Assembly (NCBI GenBank): GCA_009781925.1
Contig: WQUU01000032.1
Location: 1-17,091 of the forward strand
Length of the DNA stretch: 17,091 nucleotides
Source of the DNA: Bacillota bacterium
GTDB lineage: Bacteria > Bacillota > Clostridia > Oscillospirales > Oscillospiraceae
Direction of reading: 5' to 3'
The notes under the pieces were generated by a model. That model worked only from the letters and a program-made list of their open reading frames with translations, did not search any database and had not been told where the DNA came from. The first letter of the stretch is position 1, and every line of letters starts with the position of its first letter. Position numbers and translations under genes: made by a program. Positions 1 through 6,054 of the stretch are shown one piece after another.

Positions 1-1151
1 GTGCTGTTGTCGACAACGACCGAGCCGCTGGCCAGCTTGGCGAACAGGGTGTTATAGTCGTCCACGGTATAGGTGGCGAAGCGCCAGGCGTCAGCCGTCG
101 TGGGCAGGCCGACCATGCCGTCCTTCGCGCCCAGGTTCTGAACCTGTCCGGCATAGGCGGACGGCCAGGTTCCGCCGTTGTTAAAGAGGTCGGTCAGCGC
201 CTTGACGACGGAGTTGCCAAGCTCCTTCATGGCGGAAGTGATGATGACGGGGGAGGCGCTGCTCTGATCGACGTCCACGCCGATGACCTTCGCGTTCTGG
301 CTCTCGGCCGCGGCCACGATGCTGGAGTAGATGCTGCCGCCACAGGAGAAGATGACCTGCGTACCGGAGGTGTACCACGAGTCGGCGGTGTTCTTAACAT
401 CGTCGCTGGCGGCAAAGGTCATGGAGTACCAGTAGTTCATGGTGACCGTGCCCTTGGCAAGGCCCATATCCGTGGCCGCCTGCTCGGCGCCCTGGATGAA
501 ACCGTAGCCATAGCGGATGACGGCGGGGACATTGATGCCGCCGATGAAGCCGAGCTTTGTGTAGCCGTCCATGACGATGGCGTATCCGGCCAGGTAACCG
601 GCCTGCTCCTCCTGGAAGACGATCAGGGAGGTGTTGGCGGCGGGGGTGGCGGGGGTGCCGTCCGCATTGTTGCCGAGATCAAAGGCGGTCATGTCGATGC
701 CGAGGAACATCACGTTCGGATAGGCGGCCTGCATCTGGGCGACCGCGGCACCGAACAGGAAGCCCGGGGTCACGATGACCTTCGCGCCGGCGTCAACGGC
801 GGAGGTCATGGCCTCCACGCGGGCCTGGTCGCTGTCCTCGGTGGGACGGAAATACTTGGCAACTTTGCCGTTGGCGTCGGCATACTGCTTGACGCCTTCC
901 CATGTGCCCTGGTTAAAGGAGTGGTCGTCAATGTTGCCGACGTCCGTGATCAGAGCGATGTCAATGCCATTCGTCGAAGCGGGGGCTGTTGTCGCGGGAG
1001 CCGTTGTCGCGGGGGCTGTTGTCGCAGGAGCCGTCGTCGCGGGGGCTGTTGTCGCAGGGGCCGCTGTCGTAGGCGCCGGGCTGGTCGTGCCGCAGGCGGC
1101 GAGACCGAGCACCATGACTAACGCGAGAACGAGAGCAAGGGTTTTCTTCAA
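1..1151 (-). CDS. BMP/PnrA-family ABC transporter substrate-binding lipoprotein (3' end outside the window)
   Basis: This is an exported lipoprotein that captures a substrate, in this family usually a purine nucleoside, for an ABC importer. The TTG start at 1151 is chosen because GGAGG lies 8 nt upstream and because it gives a clean lipoprotein signal: Lys-Lys, a hydrophobic core and a lipobox LAAC with Cys20. A Thr/Ala/Pro linker follows (see the repeat). The fold begins near residue 50 with the BMP-family hallmark DVGNIDDHSFNQGTWEG. Further on are YLAGYAIVMDG and KLGFIGG, also typical of PnrA/Med proteins. The reading frame is open to the window edge after 383 codons, close to full family length, so only a short C-terminus is missing. 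The permease and ATPase genes would be expected beyond position 1. The real substrate cannot be read from the sequence. Confidence 0.93.
   Translation of the reverse strand, partial: MKKTLALVLALVMVLGLAACGTTSPAPTTAAPATTAPATTAPATTAPATTAPATTAPASTNGIDIALITDVGNIDDHSFNQGTWEGVKQYADANGKVAKYFRPTEDSDQARVEAMTSAVDAGAKVIVTPGFLFGAAVAQMQAAYPNVMFLGIDMTAFDLGNNADGTPATPAANTSLIVFQEEQAGYLAGYAIVMDGYTKLGFIGGINVPAVIRYGYGFIQGAEQAATDMGLAKGTVTMNYWYSMTFAASDDVKNTADSWYTSGTQVIFSCGGSIYSSIVAAAESQNAKVIGVDVDQSSASPVIITSAMKELGNSVVKALTDLFNNGGTWPSAYAGQVQNLGAKDGMVGLPTTADAWRFATYTVDDYNTLFAKLASGSVVVDNS
981..1070 (-). repeat. 15-bp tandem repeat encoding an Ala-Pro-Ala-Thr-Thr linker
   Basis: Six consecutive 15-bp units lie in frame within the lipoprotein gene. 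Three (981, 1011, 1041) are identical and read gggggctgttgtcgc on the plus strand. The other three differ at two to five bases. They encode repeated APATT right after the lipidated cysteine, a flexible tether that holds the binding domain off the membrane. Slippage could change the copy number between strains. Confidence 0.9.
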
Positions 1152-1224
1152 TTGTCTTTCCTCCAAAAAAATATTTTTTAAATCGCAAAGAACATTTGAC
1201 CGCCTTCCACTCCCGGTCGAGGGC

Positions 1225-1253
1225 ATTATATCATACAAGAAATCCGTATTCAA
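1225..1253 (-). promoter_or_regulatory. Sigma-A-type promoter of the BMP lipoprotein gene
   Basis: Read on the minus strand, TTGAAT (1253–1248) is followed after exactly 17 bp by TATAAT (1230–1225). Transcription should start near 1218, giving a leader of about 65 nt with no obvious riboswitch fold. Confidence 0.75.
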
Positions 1254-1380
1254 GCAGAATTCCGCATAAACTTTTGTAAAAAAATTATTAATTTTTTGAT
1301 AACGCAGTTTTTGAGTTTTCAAAATTTTCGTTAGATTTGCATTTGTTTTAGAAGTAAATGGCAAAGGGCAAAAACACACA

Positions 1381-1479
1381 TTATCCCTCTGGTTCCTCCC
1401 CTCCCGCCATCGCCATCTCCTCCGTGACCAGCTGCGCGATCTTCATCCTGGCCACGAGAAACTCCAATTCAATGCACAT
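1381..1479 (-). CDS. Possible 32-residue microprotein or gene remnant
   Basis: An open frame starts with ATG at 1479 and ends with TAA at 1381–1383. The product begins MCIELEFLVARMKIAQL and continues with a Glu/Met/Gly-rich tail, resembling a short amphipathic helix. The frame stays open upstream to a TTG at 1518, so the first codon is uncertain. There is no good ribosome binding site before ATG; GGAG lies 6 nt before an in-frame GTG (codon 9). The stretch is more GC-rich than the AT-rich DNA on both sides, suggesting real or former coding sequence. I do not recognise a family. It lies 167 bp from the divergent XRE regulator. The rest of the gap 1254–1543 is AT-rich with nothing else that I can support. 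Confidence 0.3.
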   Translation of the reverse strand: MCIELEFLVARMKIAQLVTEEMAMAGGEEPEG

Positions 1480-1543
1480 ATCATGATGATTCGTGGTTTT
1501 CTTCTTTAAAACATTCAAAAATATAATATTACATCCTTTATCA

Positions 1544-1573
1544 TTGTGAAATCAAAAGATTTTATCCTATAAT
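1544..1573 (+). promoter_or_regulatory. Probable promoter of the XRE regulator
   Basis: TTGTGA (1544–1549) and a perfect TATAAT (1568–1573) are separated by 18 bp. The predicted start near 1580 leaves a leader of about 65 nt before the TTG start codon of the regulator. The -35 is imperfect and the whole neighbourhood is AT-rich, so the -10 is the stronger half of the call. Confidence 0.5.
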
Positions 1574-1646
1574 TAATATAAATCGTAGGGTAAAATTATA
1601 AGAAGTTCACCGCGAACACATCACAGGATAAAGGAGGCGATTAAGT

Positions 1647-1883
1647 TTGAACGATAAAATAGGGAGCGATCAACAAATCGAGACTATGCGTGAAAATCTC
1701 AGAGCATTGCGCCTAGCGCGTGGATGGACAATCGAGGAGCTATCAAAAAAATCCAGGATCAGAGTTAAAGTCCTACTCGCTATGGAAGGGGATCAGGATT
1801 TTGACGTTGTCTATTTAATCAGGTTGTGTAAACTCTACCGTGTAAAGCCAGCCGAATTGTTCACTGGACTCATAATTCCCTGA
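1647..1883 (+). CDS. XRE/Cro-type helix-turn-helix DNA-binding protein
   Basis: This 78-residue protein is little more than one XRE-family helix-turn-helix domain, so it should bind DNA as a small repressor or activator. The domain spans about residues 14–72: RENLRALRLARGWTIEELS forms the first helices, SRIRVKVLLAMEG covers the recognition region, and FDVVYLIRLCKLYRVKPAEL closes the domain with the usual last helices. The TTG start is supported by AAGGAGG 9 nt upstream (1631–1637). The gene uses more A/T than the core genes around it and faces toward the Clp operon, opposite to most genes on this side of the origin. Both suggest acquisition by transfer. A hairpin-overlapped promoter and a microprotein gene lie directly downstream and are natural candidates for its target. 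Its actual target is not visible. Confidence 0.85.
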   Translation: MNDKIGSDQQIETMRENLRALRLARGWTIEELSKKSRIRVKVLLAMEGDQDFDVVYLIRLCKLYRVKPAELFTGLIIP

Positions 1884-1887
1884 AAAT

Positions 1888-1924
1888 AGTACCGGGGGCG
1901 GTTGACAAAACCACTCCCGGTACT
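1888..1924 (+). repeat. Long hairpin / inverted repeat after the XRE gene
   Basis: Two 16-nt arms (1888–1903 and 1909–1924) flank a 5-nt loop. The outer nine bases, AGTACCGGG and CCCGGTACT, pair perfectly. The inner seven have one G-T pair and one mismatch. No T run follows, so it is a poor intrinsic terminator. Because it overlaps a promoter-like element it could be an operator; an mRNA 3'-end stabiliser is the other option. Confidence 0.75.
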
Positions 1925-1931
1925 GTATGCT
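1902..1931 (+). promoter_or_regulatory. Possible promoter inside the hairpin, driving the microprotein gene
   Basis: A consensus -35 TTGACA (1902–1907) lies across the hairpin's inner arm and loop, and TATGCT (1926–1931) follows after 18 bp. The right arm of the hairpin fills the spacer almost exactly. If active, it would start near 1938 and give an 80-nt leader for the microprotein gene. The -10 is weak, so this is tentative. Confidence 0.4.
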
Positions 1932-2017
1932 ATGTGTTAGCAAGGGCAGATCGGCTCGTTTGCGTCTTCTCTTCTCCGCGCACTCACGCTGTTTGCGTAG
2001 GGAAAGGGGGGATACAT

Positions 2018-2101
2018 ATGCCTATTACGGTTACGTTTCATATCCGTGGACTCACGGTGACGATTCGGATCAAAGGCAAGAGCCGTCGCCCAGCCCGGTG
2101 A
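2018..2101 (+). CDS. 27-residue basic microprotein
   Basis: The frame runs from ATG at 2018 to TGA at 2099–2101. The first 18 residues, MPITVTFHIRGLTVTIRI, alternate Thr/Arg and hydrophobic residues as in a beta strand-turn-strand hairpin; the last nine are Lys/Arg-rich. Start choice rests on a purine-rich AAAGGGGGG run ending 7 nt upstream. The stop codon lies inside the downstream terminator hairpin, so the message ends almost with the frame, as expected for a genuine single small gene. I do not recognise the function. A beta-hairpin with a basic tail could bind nucleic acid, but this is a guess. The neighbouring XRE gene may control it. Confidence 0.5.
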   Translation: MPITVTFHIRGLTVTIRIKGKSRRPAR

Positions 2102-2112
2102 CGGCTCCTTTT
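2080..2112 (+). terminator. Intrinsic terminator overlapping the end of the microprotein gene
   Basis: GAGCCGTC (2080–2087) pairs perfectly with GACGGCTC (2100–2107) around a 12-nt loop, followed by CTTTTG. The T run is short, so termination may be partial. The hairpin includes the last codons and stop of the microprotein. Confidence 0.5.
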
Positions 2113-2113
2113 G

Positions 2114-2161
2114 AGCTAATCTGATGGCATCTTTAGGTTAGCTGCTTGACGCAAGCGGCTA
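2114..2161. other. Structured stretch with two mutually exclusive stems
   Basis: AGCTAA (2114–2119) can pair with TTAGCT (2138–2143). Alternatively TAGC-GCTTG can pair with CAAGC-GCTA within 2139–2161, around a 3-nt loop. Both use TAGCT at 2139–2143, so they exclude each other. No coding frame of note covers this stretch. The remaining 2162–2200 shows nothing I can name. Confidence 0.4.
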
Positions 2162-2200
2162 CTGCCCTTGCTGTACGTTCATTTTACCATATCCGCTCTC

Positions 2201-2229
2201 AAAAATCAACCCTCTCGGGGTTGATTTTT
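2201..2229. terminator. Strong bidirectional intrinsic terminator
   Basis: Twelve-base arms, AAAAATCAACCC (2201–2212) and GGGTTGATTTTT (2218–2229), pair perfectly across a 5-nt loop, so both strands end in a T run. It should stop plus-strand transcripts from the XRE/microprotein patch and minus-strand transcripts of the DUF5711–cvpA–pgsA–clpE operon, which converge here. Confidence 0.85.
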
Positions 2230-2242
2230 CATTGCGTGAATT

Positions 2243-2296
2243 GCCCCGGCCCCCTTTCGAAAGGGGGTGGCGCGCAGCGCCGGGGGTTTGGCCCTA
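2243..2296. repeat. Palindromic intergenic repeat at the end of clpE
   Basis: Contains a perfect 18-bp palindrome (arms CCCCCTTTC at 2250–2258 and GAAAGGGGG at 2259–2267) and a second dyad GGCGC/GCGCC (2269–2281). On the minus strand the element begins TAGGGC, and that TAG is the stop codon of clpE. Similar GC-rich dyads occur at other gene ends here. Confidence 0.6.
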
Positions 2297-4612
2297 CACC
2301 GCCAGCACAACCACGTTCCCGTCCCTCACCGTCAGCCCCACGCGCGCGGCGCCGGACTTGTGGTGGTCGATGAGTTCGGCGGCGATGCGATCCTCCACCT
2401 CCCGCTGGATGAGGCGGCGCAGGTTCCGCGCCCCGTAACTGAGGGAATAGCTCTTTTCGCAGAGATAACCGATGAGGCTGTCGTCCCAGCTGAGCGCCAT
2501 GCCCTTCTCCGCCATAACGTCTTTGAGCTCCGTGAGCATGAGCGCCGCGATTTTTTTGAAATCCTCCTCGCTGAGGCGGTTAAAGTACACGATCTCGTCC
2601 ACCCGGTTGATAAACTCCGGCCGCAGGAAGTCATTCAGCGCTTTGACGGCCTTCTCCTTATCCTGCTGGTTTAAACTCATGCCAAAGCCCAGGCTGCCGG
2701 ACTTGAGATTGCTCCCGGCGTTGGTGGTCATGATGATGACGGTGTTCTCAAAGTTCACCGTTCGGCCCTGGGCGTCCGTGATGTGCCCGTCGTCGAGAAT
2801 CTGCAGCAGAACATTTAATACGTCCGGGTGCGCCTTCTCGATCTCGTCGAAGAGCACCACGCTGTATGGCTTTCTCCGGATCTTCTCCGTGAGCTGGCCG
2901 GCCTCGTCATAGCCCACATAGCCGGGGGGCGAGCCGATGATTCTGGAGACGCTGTGTTTCTCCATGAATTCGCTCATGTCCAGGCGGATGAGGGATTCCG
3001 GGGAATTGAAGAGATCCTCCGCCAGCCTTTTCACCAGTTCCGTCTTGCCGACGCCGGTGGAGCCCACAACGATGAAACTCACGGGCTTGCGCTTGGCCTG
3101 GAGCCCCGCGCGGCTGCGCTTGATGGCGGCGCAGACGATATCGATGGCCTCGTCCTGGCCGATGACATGGGCCTTTAGGCGCTCGTGCAGATTGGCCAGG
3201 CGGTCGAATTCGTCCTCCCGGATGCTGGAAGCGGGAATTTTTGTCCAAAGCTCGATGACTCTGGCCAAATTCTCCTCCGTCAGCTCCGGGAGCCCTTTTG
3301 CGCTGAGCCCCATCAGCTCATCGCTCAGGCGCATGTCCTGGCTGCGGATCTGCGCCAGGCGCTCAAAGTGATCGTTCTCCGCGTCGCCCAGGAGAAACTC
3401 CCGCTCTTTATCCAGATCGGCGCGCTCTTTTTTGAGCTCCTCCATCCGGGCCAAGTTTTGATTTTTGAGATTCACATCCGAGCAGGCCTCGTCGATGAGG
3501 TCGATGGCCTTGTCCGGCAAATAGCGGTCGGTGATGTAGCGCTCGCTCATGAGCACGGCCTTGCGGCATATCTCGTCCGAGATGTGCACGCCGTGGTACG
3601 TCTCGTAGTAATGGGCCACGCCCTTTAGAATCCCCACGCTGTCGCCGACGGACGGCTCGGTTACGACCACCGGTTGAAACCGCCGCTCCAGAGCGCTGTC
3701 CTTCTCGATGTGTTTGCGGTACTCCGCGAAGGTCGTGGCGCCGATGACTTGGATCTCCCCGCGCGACAGCGCCGGTTTGAGGATGTTCGCGGCGTTCATC
3801 GACCCCTCCGCGTCCCCCGCTCCCACCAGGTTGTGCACCTCGTCGATGACCAAAATGACATTGCCCTGCTTGCGGATCTCCTCGATGAGGCCCTTCATGC
3901 GGCTCTCAAACTGGCCCCGGAATTGGGTGCCCGCCACCAGCGCCGTCAGGTCGAGGAGATAGACCTCTTTCTCCCGGAGTTTGTAGGGCACGTCCTTGTC
4001 CGCGATGCGCTGGCTCAGGCCCTCGGCGATGGCGGTCTTGCCCACGCCGGGCTCCCCGATGAGGCAGGGGTTGTTTTTCTGCCTGCGGTTTAGAATTTGG
4101 ATGACCCGGTCGAGCTCGTCCACACGGCCGATCATCTGATCCAGTTTGCCCTCCCGGGCCCGGTCGGTCAGCGAAATGCAGTAGTTTTCCAGAAACTTTT
4201 TCTTCCCGCGCGGATTCTGGCTGGACGCGTCCTTCTCACGGGGCGGGCGCTCCGGCGCGGGCGGAGCATTTCCGGGCAGCGGCGGCGGCCCGTCCCCCTG
4301 CATGTTGCTGAACAGGCGGTTTAAAAAGGGGAAGGTCGCGGTCTTGCCCTCGTCGTCCTCGTCGTTTTCCGGGGCCTCCACGGGAAAAAGGCCCTCTCCG
4401 TTGGAGAGCGCCTCCATCATCTCGCCGGAGAGCCCGTCGATGTCCTCGTCGGTGAGCCCCAGGCGGGCGATCATGTCATCGACCGGCTGGATGTGCAAGT
4501 CCTTCGCGCATTTGAGGCACAACCCCTCGTTCTTGGAGTGTCCGCCTTCTATCTTTGTGATGAACACAACCGCCATATTTTTGTGGCACCGGGCGCATAT
4601 CGTAGGCTGCAT
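2294..4612 (-). CDS. clpE: ClpE-type AAA+ unfoldase, ATPase partner of ClpP
   Basis: This Hsp100 ATPase unfolds proteins and feeds them to the ClpP protease in the cytoplasm. Of 772 residues, the N-terminus carries a four-cysteine zinc finger (C6-x2-C9, C32-x2-C35), the mark of ClpE, where ClpA and ClpC have a Clp N repeat domain. An acidic then Pro-rich linker (about 77–130) follows. AAA module 1 has Walker A GEPGVGKT (186–193), Walker B VILVIDE (252–258) and an arginine finger near R310–R311. A short coiled middle segment spans about 385–430. Module 2 has Walker A GSTGVGKT (517–524), Walker B VVLFDE (585–590) and LGF (641–643) at the position of the ClpP-docking loop. The start lies 1 nt after the pgsA stop, with AAAAGG inside the end of pgsA, so the two are coupled. 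ClpC is the alternative name, but the zinc finger argues against it. No ctsR or mcsAB is near. Confidence 0.92.
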   Translation of the reverse strand: MQPTICARCHKNMAVVFITKIEGGHSKNEGLCLKCAKDLHIQPVDDMIARLGLTDEDIDGLSGEMMEALSNGEGLFPVEAPENDEDDEGKTATFPFLNRLFSNMQGDGPPPLPGNAPPAPERPPREKDASSQNPRGKKKFLENYCISLTDRAREGKLDQMIGRVDELDRVIQILNRRQKNNPCLIGEPGVGKTAIAEGLSQRIADKDVPYKLREKEVYLLDLTALVAGTQFRGQFESRMKGLIEEIRKQGNVILVIDEVHNLVGAGDAEGSMNAANILKPALSRGEIQVIGATTFAEYRKHIEKDSALERRFQPVVVTEPSVGDSVGILKGVAHYYETYHGVHISDEICRKAVLMSERYITDRYLPDKAIDLIDEACSDVNLKNQNLARMEELKKERADLDKEREFLLGDAENDHFERLAQIRSQDMRLSDELMGLSAKGLPELTEENLARVIELWTKIPASSIREDEFDRLANLHERLKAHVIGQDEAIDIVCAAIKRSRAGLQAKRKPVSFIVVGSTGVGKTELVKRLAEDLFNSPESLIRLDMSEFMEKHSVSRIIGSPPGYVGYDEAGQLTEKIRRKPYSVVLFDEIEKAHPDVLNVLLQILDDGHITDAQGRTVNFENTVIIMTTNAGSNLKSGSLGFGMSLNQQDKEKAVKALNDFLRPEFINRVDEIVYFNRLSEEDFKKIAALMLTELKDVMAEKGMALSWDDSLIGYLCEKSYSLSYGARNLRRLIQREVEDRIAAELIDHHKSGAARVGLTVRDGNVVVLAV

Positions 4613-4613
4613 G

Positions 4614-5159
4614 CTAATTTTCCTTTTGTTTCATGATCTTCAAAAACCGTATCCCGTAAGACACAAACGCGGCCAGGGCCACGGCGAGACAGCCGCAAAT
4701 CAGCCAAATTGCCACGCCGCGTGAGATTGTGTCCTTCAGGAGCACCAGCACACCGCAGGTCAGAAAGAACAGCACCGTCGCGGTCTTGCCGATATAGTTC
4801 GCGGGCGGGATCTCGACATGCGCGCGCCTGTGGAGAATCAGGCCGCCGATGCCCATCAACAGCTCCTTGGCAAGGAAAACGCCCAGCGCCCAGATCGGGA
4901 GAATCCCGCTGATGGTGAGGCACACCAGTACGGAAAACGTGAGCATCTTGTCACCCAGAGGATCCAGAACCTTGCCGAGGTTTGTGATCAGGTGAAAGCG
5001 CCTTGCCAGGTAACCGTCCAGGAAATCTGTGACCGTGGCGAGCGCGAACACGAGCAACGCATAGATATTCGCGTTCGGCAGCCCGGAGAAATAGAACAAA
5101 ATAAAGACCGGCACCAGGCACAGGCGAAAAATGGACAGCATATTCGGCGTGTTAAACAT
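4614..5159 (-). CDS. pgsA: CDP-diacylglycerol–glycerol-3-phosphate 3-phosphatidyltransferase
   Basis: PgsA makes phosphatidylglycerol phosphate from CDP-diacylglycerol and glycerol-3-phosphate, the committed step to anionic phospholipids, in the cytoplasmic membrane. The 181-residue length is normal. The N-terminus NTPNMLSIFRLCLVP has the family's entry motif. The full CDP-alcohol phosphotransferase signature is present, with D45, D48-G49, A52-R53, G62, D66 and D70 in the required spacing. Several hydrophobic segments follow and the protein ends in a Lys-rich tail. The ATG at 5159 has only a distant AAAGGG (14 nt away), so expression may depend on reading through from the CvpA gene 40 nt upstream. 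Its stop is followed after 1 nt by clpE. A related CDP-alcohol transferase of other specificity is possible, but length and N-terminus fit PgsA best. Confidence 0.93.
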   Translation of the reverse strand: MFNTPNMLSIFRLCLVPVFILFYFSGLPNANIYALLVFALATVTDFLDGYLARRFHLITNLGKVLDPLGDKMLTFSVLVCLTISGILPIWALGVFLAKELLMGIGGLILHRRAHVEIPPANYIGKTATVLFFLTCGVLVLLKDTISRGVAIWLICGCLAVALAAFVSYGIRFLKIMKQKEN

Positions 5160-5199
5160 CGGTGTCGGATCATCCCTTTCGTTATCTGTTATCTGCCCT

Positions 5200-5937
5200 T
5201 TAATATCCCAAAATCTTCGTCAGCCGGTCGGCGCCCATGAAAGATTTGGCGATAACCGTCTTGGAGACCGTGTCCCCGCCGATGATCAGGCCTGAATACT
5301 TGAGCGCCCAGACCAGAATCGTGCAGAAAATGAGCCCTGTGACAATGCCGAGCAGAGTACCCACAATGTCGTTCACGATGTCCAAATTTGGTATCTTGAA
5401 GCTCAGATTTGTGATATTCCCGATGACAGTCAGGAAGATGAGGATAATGAGAAACGCCAGGATAAAAGTGACCACAAAGGCCAGGCGGTTGCATAGAACC
5501 AGCGTGATTGCGTCGGTAAAGGCCCCGCCGTTTTTCTCATAGGCGGCGCTGACGTCGGAGGACATGTCCTTGGCGGTGTTCTCGGTGATACCCAGAGCCT
5601 CAAAGGTGCCCACGGCGACGGTTGTCTCCAGGGACGGATCCGCGCGGATCAGATCTTCCAGAGAGGTCGAGGAGGTGTCAACATTCAGCGAATCCAGAAT
5701 TCCCAGCACGTCGCTGCCCTGTTTGGTCACCATCTTGCCCTCAATGAACCCGGTGACAAAGGGTTTCATCACCGGAACCGCCCCTGAGGAGAACGCGCCC
5801 GACAGCAGGTTCGCCCCATAGATCGATAATATGATGACAAGAATGCCCCCAATGCCCATGATGATGCCCTTTTTGTAACCGGTCCATGCGCAGATAATCA
5901 GAATGGCCACTAACACCAGGTCAATGATCGTCTTCAT
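5200..5937 (-). CDS. CvpA-family membrane protein
   Basis: CvpA-type proteins are small multispanning membrane proteins. The name comes from colicin V production in E. coli; many Firmicutes carry a homologue whose biochemical role is unsettled. The 245-residue product begins with the family's N-terminus, two hydrophobic segments (about 2–18 and 24–44) joined by GYKKGI. A soluble loop of about 100 residues follows, then hydrophobic segments near 150–172 and 190–212 containing the typical GTLLGIVTGLI. The loop is longer than in the shortest members. The start has AGGAGAGG 5 nt upstream. It lies between a DUF5711-like gene and pgsA in one apparent operon, pointing to envelope-related work. No substrate or partner is visible. 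Confidence 0.85.
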   Translation of the reverse strand: MKTIIDLVLVAILIICAWTGYKKGIIMGIGGILVIILSIYGANLLSGAFSSGAVPVMKPFVTGFIEGKMVTKQGSDVLGILDSLNVDTSSTSLEDLIRADPSLETTVAVGTFEALGITENTAKDMSSDVSAAYEKNGGAFTDAITLVLCNRLAFVVTFILAFLIILIFLTVIGNITNLSFKIPNLDIVNDIVGTLLGIVTGLIFCTILVWALKYSGLIIGGDTVSKTVIAKSFMGADRLTKILGY

Positions 5938-5980
5938 AGAAACCTCTCCTGATCGGGATTGGTGATGTATATATGGGCGC

Positions 5981-6043
5981 GGGCCGATGTGGGCATCGGC
6001 CCCTACACGGGCGCTTTGTAGGGCGCGATGCGGGCATCGCGCC
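5981..6043. repeat. Pair of related hairpin repeats between the DUF5711-like and cvpA genes
   Basis: Two dyads share the pattern GATG-nGGG-CATC. The first pairs GGGCCGATG (5981–5989) with CATCGGCCC (5994–6002). The second pairs GGCGCGATG (6022–6030) with CATCGCGCC (6035–6043). Each has 9-bp perfect arms and a 4-nt loop. They occupy most of the 117-bp gap inside an operon and may stabilise or attenuate the message. Confidence 0.8.
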
Positions 6044-6054
6044 GCACCCGCAAA

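Noticed and set aside
981..1070. CRISPR array
   Set aside because: The repeats are contiguous 15-mers without spacers and are in frame inside a lipoprotein gene.
1927..2124. A 65-codon plus-strand frame overlapping the microprotein
   Set aside because: It has no ribosome binding site, begins inside the -10 region of the putative promoter, and runs through the terminator; the 27-codon frame is better supported.
2267..4093. Several plus-strand open frames of 100–147 codons opposite clpE
   Set aside because: They mirror the GC-rich codon pattern of the ClpE gene, contain no recognisable domain, and the minus-strand frame has all ClpE motifs.
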